Shown piece by piece: positions 32,501 to 33,116 of a DNA stretch of 33,116 nt (position 1 is the stretch's first letter; the number at the start of each line of letters is the position of its first letter). The stretch comes from Candidatus Helarchaeota archaeon (GTDB lineage: Archaea > Asgardarchaeota > Lokiarchaeia > Helarchaeales > HEL-GB-A), in the NCBI GenBank assembly GCA_016840125.1, contig JAEOSY010000262.1, forward strand, positions 1 to 33,116, read 5' to 3'. Both the position numbers and the translations under genes were made by a program. The notes under the pieces are model-generated. The model was not told where the DNA came from, did not search any database, and was given only the letters and a program-made list of their open reading frames with translations.

Positions 32501-33116
32501 TAGCCCGTCGATAGAGGCAACGGGGGGGATTCGACCTGCTGTTGCAGGAGTAAGGCGCCCACACGGGCGCTATTGGAATGGCGACCACCGTGGTAGTCGC
32601 AGCTGGGGTCTGTACAGACAAAGTCGTGGTAGGGAATGTTTTTCGCCCGGGTCCGCTTCTTGCCCCGTCCTTGTGCGAGATGCTCCGAACACACCTGGCT
32701 GGTATAAGGGGACACCACCCGTGTTTCTTGATACTTTGGAAGGTACCCTTGCGCTTGGAGGTCCGCGGCCCACTTGGTGAAGCACTCGTACAAGCCTTTC
32801 CGCAATGGCATGTAGGTGATCTCAGTCGGGAGCTGCCCGCGCTTACCGCGTGGCGTCAGGCCCTGGATACCATCCCACGAAGCGTATGCCGCCTCCGTCC
32901 GATAGAGCCCGTAGAGATACACCATGAGGGTTTGTGCTTCTTTGAAGTCTTTCATGACTCGCTGGCGCCGGCGGTGCAGGCACGACAGCTGTTCCTTCCA
33001 CCGTCCTTGTTGCTTCGGCGTCCCCTTGCCTAGGTCCAACTTCCGCTGGATGTTAGGGATCTCCTGCTTGCGGATCCGTTCCAACCGGTCCCGGGCATTC
33101 TTGAATGATTCCATGA
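32500..33116 (-). CDS. TnpB-like RNA-guided nuclease family protein, N-terminus cut by window edge
   Basis: The visible 204 residues are the C-terminal half of an IS605 OrfB/TnpB-like protein; the frame is open at the right edge. Family marks are an Arg-rich helix (LHRRRQRVMKDF), DGIQGLTPRGKRGQLP where the RuvC-II block lies, and VVSPYTSQVCSEH..FVCTDPSC, the zinc-finger region. Differences from active TnpB are clear. The RuvC-II Glu position appears to be Trp (W80 of the visible part). The RuvC-III Asp in the D-x-N-A-A motif is His (H179 in RHSNSA). The finger is C-x2-H plus C-x4-C. Active TnpB makes guided DNA cuts; this copy may be inactive, decayed or a repurposed binder. It ends in a Pro-rich tail. 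Confidence 0.75.
   Translation of the reverse strand, partial: MESFKNARDRLERIRKQEIPNIQRKLDLGKGTPKQQGRWKEQLSCLHRRRQRVMKDFKEAQTLMVYLYGLYRTEAAYASWDGIQGLTPRGKRGQLPTEITYMPLRKGLYECFTKWAADLQAQGYLPKYQETRVVSPYTSQVCSEHLAQGRGKKRTRAKNIPYHDFVCTDPSCDYHGGRHSNSARVGALLLQQQVESPPLPLSTG

Larger units (their letters stand above)
32430..33116 (-). mobile_element. Partial IS200/IS605-type element (tnpB end)
   Basis: The right 690 bases contain the 3' part of a tnpB-like gene followed by small hairpins, as expected for the right end of an IS605 element and its guide-RNA region. GC is roughly 60% by eye, against about 40% for the core genes, which signals acquisition. The other end and any tnpA lie outside the window. 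Confidence 0.5.

Noticed and set aside
32578..33033. 151-codon plus-strand frame in the GC-rich right end
   Set aside because: The opposite strand shows the TnpB-type PYTSQ.C finger region; long chance frames are common in GC-rich DNA.

Overview
The window reads as a chromosomal segment of an archaeon, most likely an Asgard (Promethearchaeota) lineage. Archaeal signs are two group II chaperonin (thermosome) genes, a Nop5-fibrillarin gene pair, archaeal RNase HII, an archaea-specific Cro/C1-type HTH regulator, a COG1340 coiled-coil protein, and AT-rich TATA boxes about 20-30 bases before several starts. The Asgard leaning rests on two longin-like proteins, membrane proteins carrying cytosolic B-box-like zinc fingers, and a eukaryote-like Lys/Arg-rich tail on Nop5. 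I cannot fix the order or class from the sequence alone.

Layout. 1-1416 (minus): a leucine-rich-repeat protein running off the left edge, preceded by a two-helix membrane protein with a zinc finger. 1417-1898: non-coding, with a short tandem repeat and the thermosome promoter. 1899-10118 (plus): a protein-folding block of thermosome x2, grpE, dnaK, dnaJ and an HTH regulator. 10123-12812 (minus): RNase HII, fibrillarin and Nop5, i.e. box C/D RNA-guided 2'-O-methylation. 12948-15606: a secreted or anchored metallophosphatase and two unknown multi-pass membrane proteins. 15707-17439: pyrD-pyrK, a class 1B dihydroorotate dehydrogenase. 17483-19064: a small helical protein, a GHMP sugar kinase and a tiny Lys-rich protein. 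19170-20827: two convergent longin-like genes whose stop codons overlap. 21265-22299: COG1340 coiled coil. 22402-30879: a tightly packed four-gene set. 30994-32370 (minus): an M20 metallopeptidase. 32430-33116 (minus): the 3' end of a GC-rich IS605-type tnpB-like gene, cut by the right edge.

The best candidate for an undescribed system is 22402-30879. A 1544-residue surface protein (signal peptide, right-handed beta-helix, eleven alternating Ig-like modules, one membrane helix, cytosolic zinc finger and charged tail) is followed, with a 1-base overlap and then 17- and 14-base gaps, by a MoxR/CbbQ-type AAA+ ATPase, a soluble VWA protein with a MIDAS motif, and a 685-residue soluble helical coiled-coil protein. 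MoxR-VWA pairs are a known remodelling device. Their coupling to a giant adhesin-like receptor and a long coiled coil suggests an outside-to-inside signalling or envelope/cytoskeleton remodelling complex. That function is inference.

Other points of note are a Glu in place of the first catalytic Asp of RNase HII, a TnpB-like protein in which visible RuvC residues seem to be replaced, the 546-base periodicity of the surface-protein repeats, and an LRR array with almost invariant 22-residue units.
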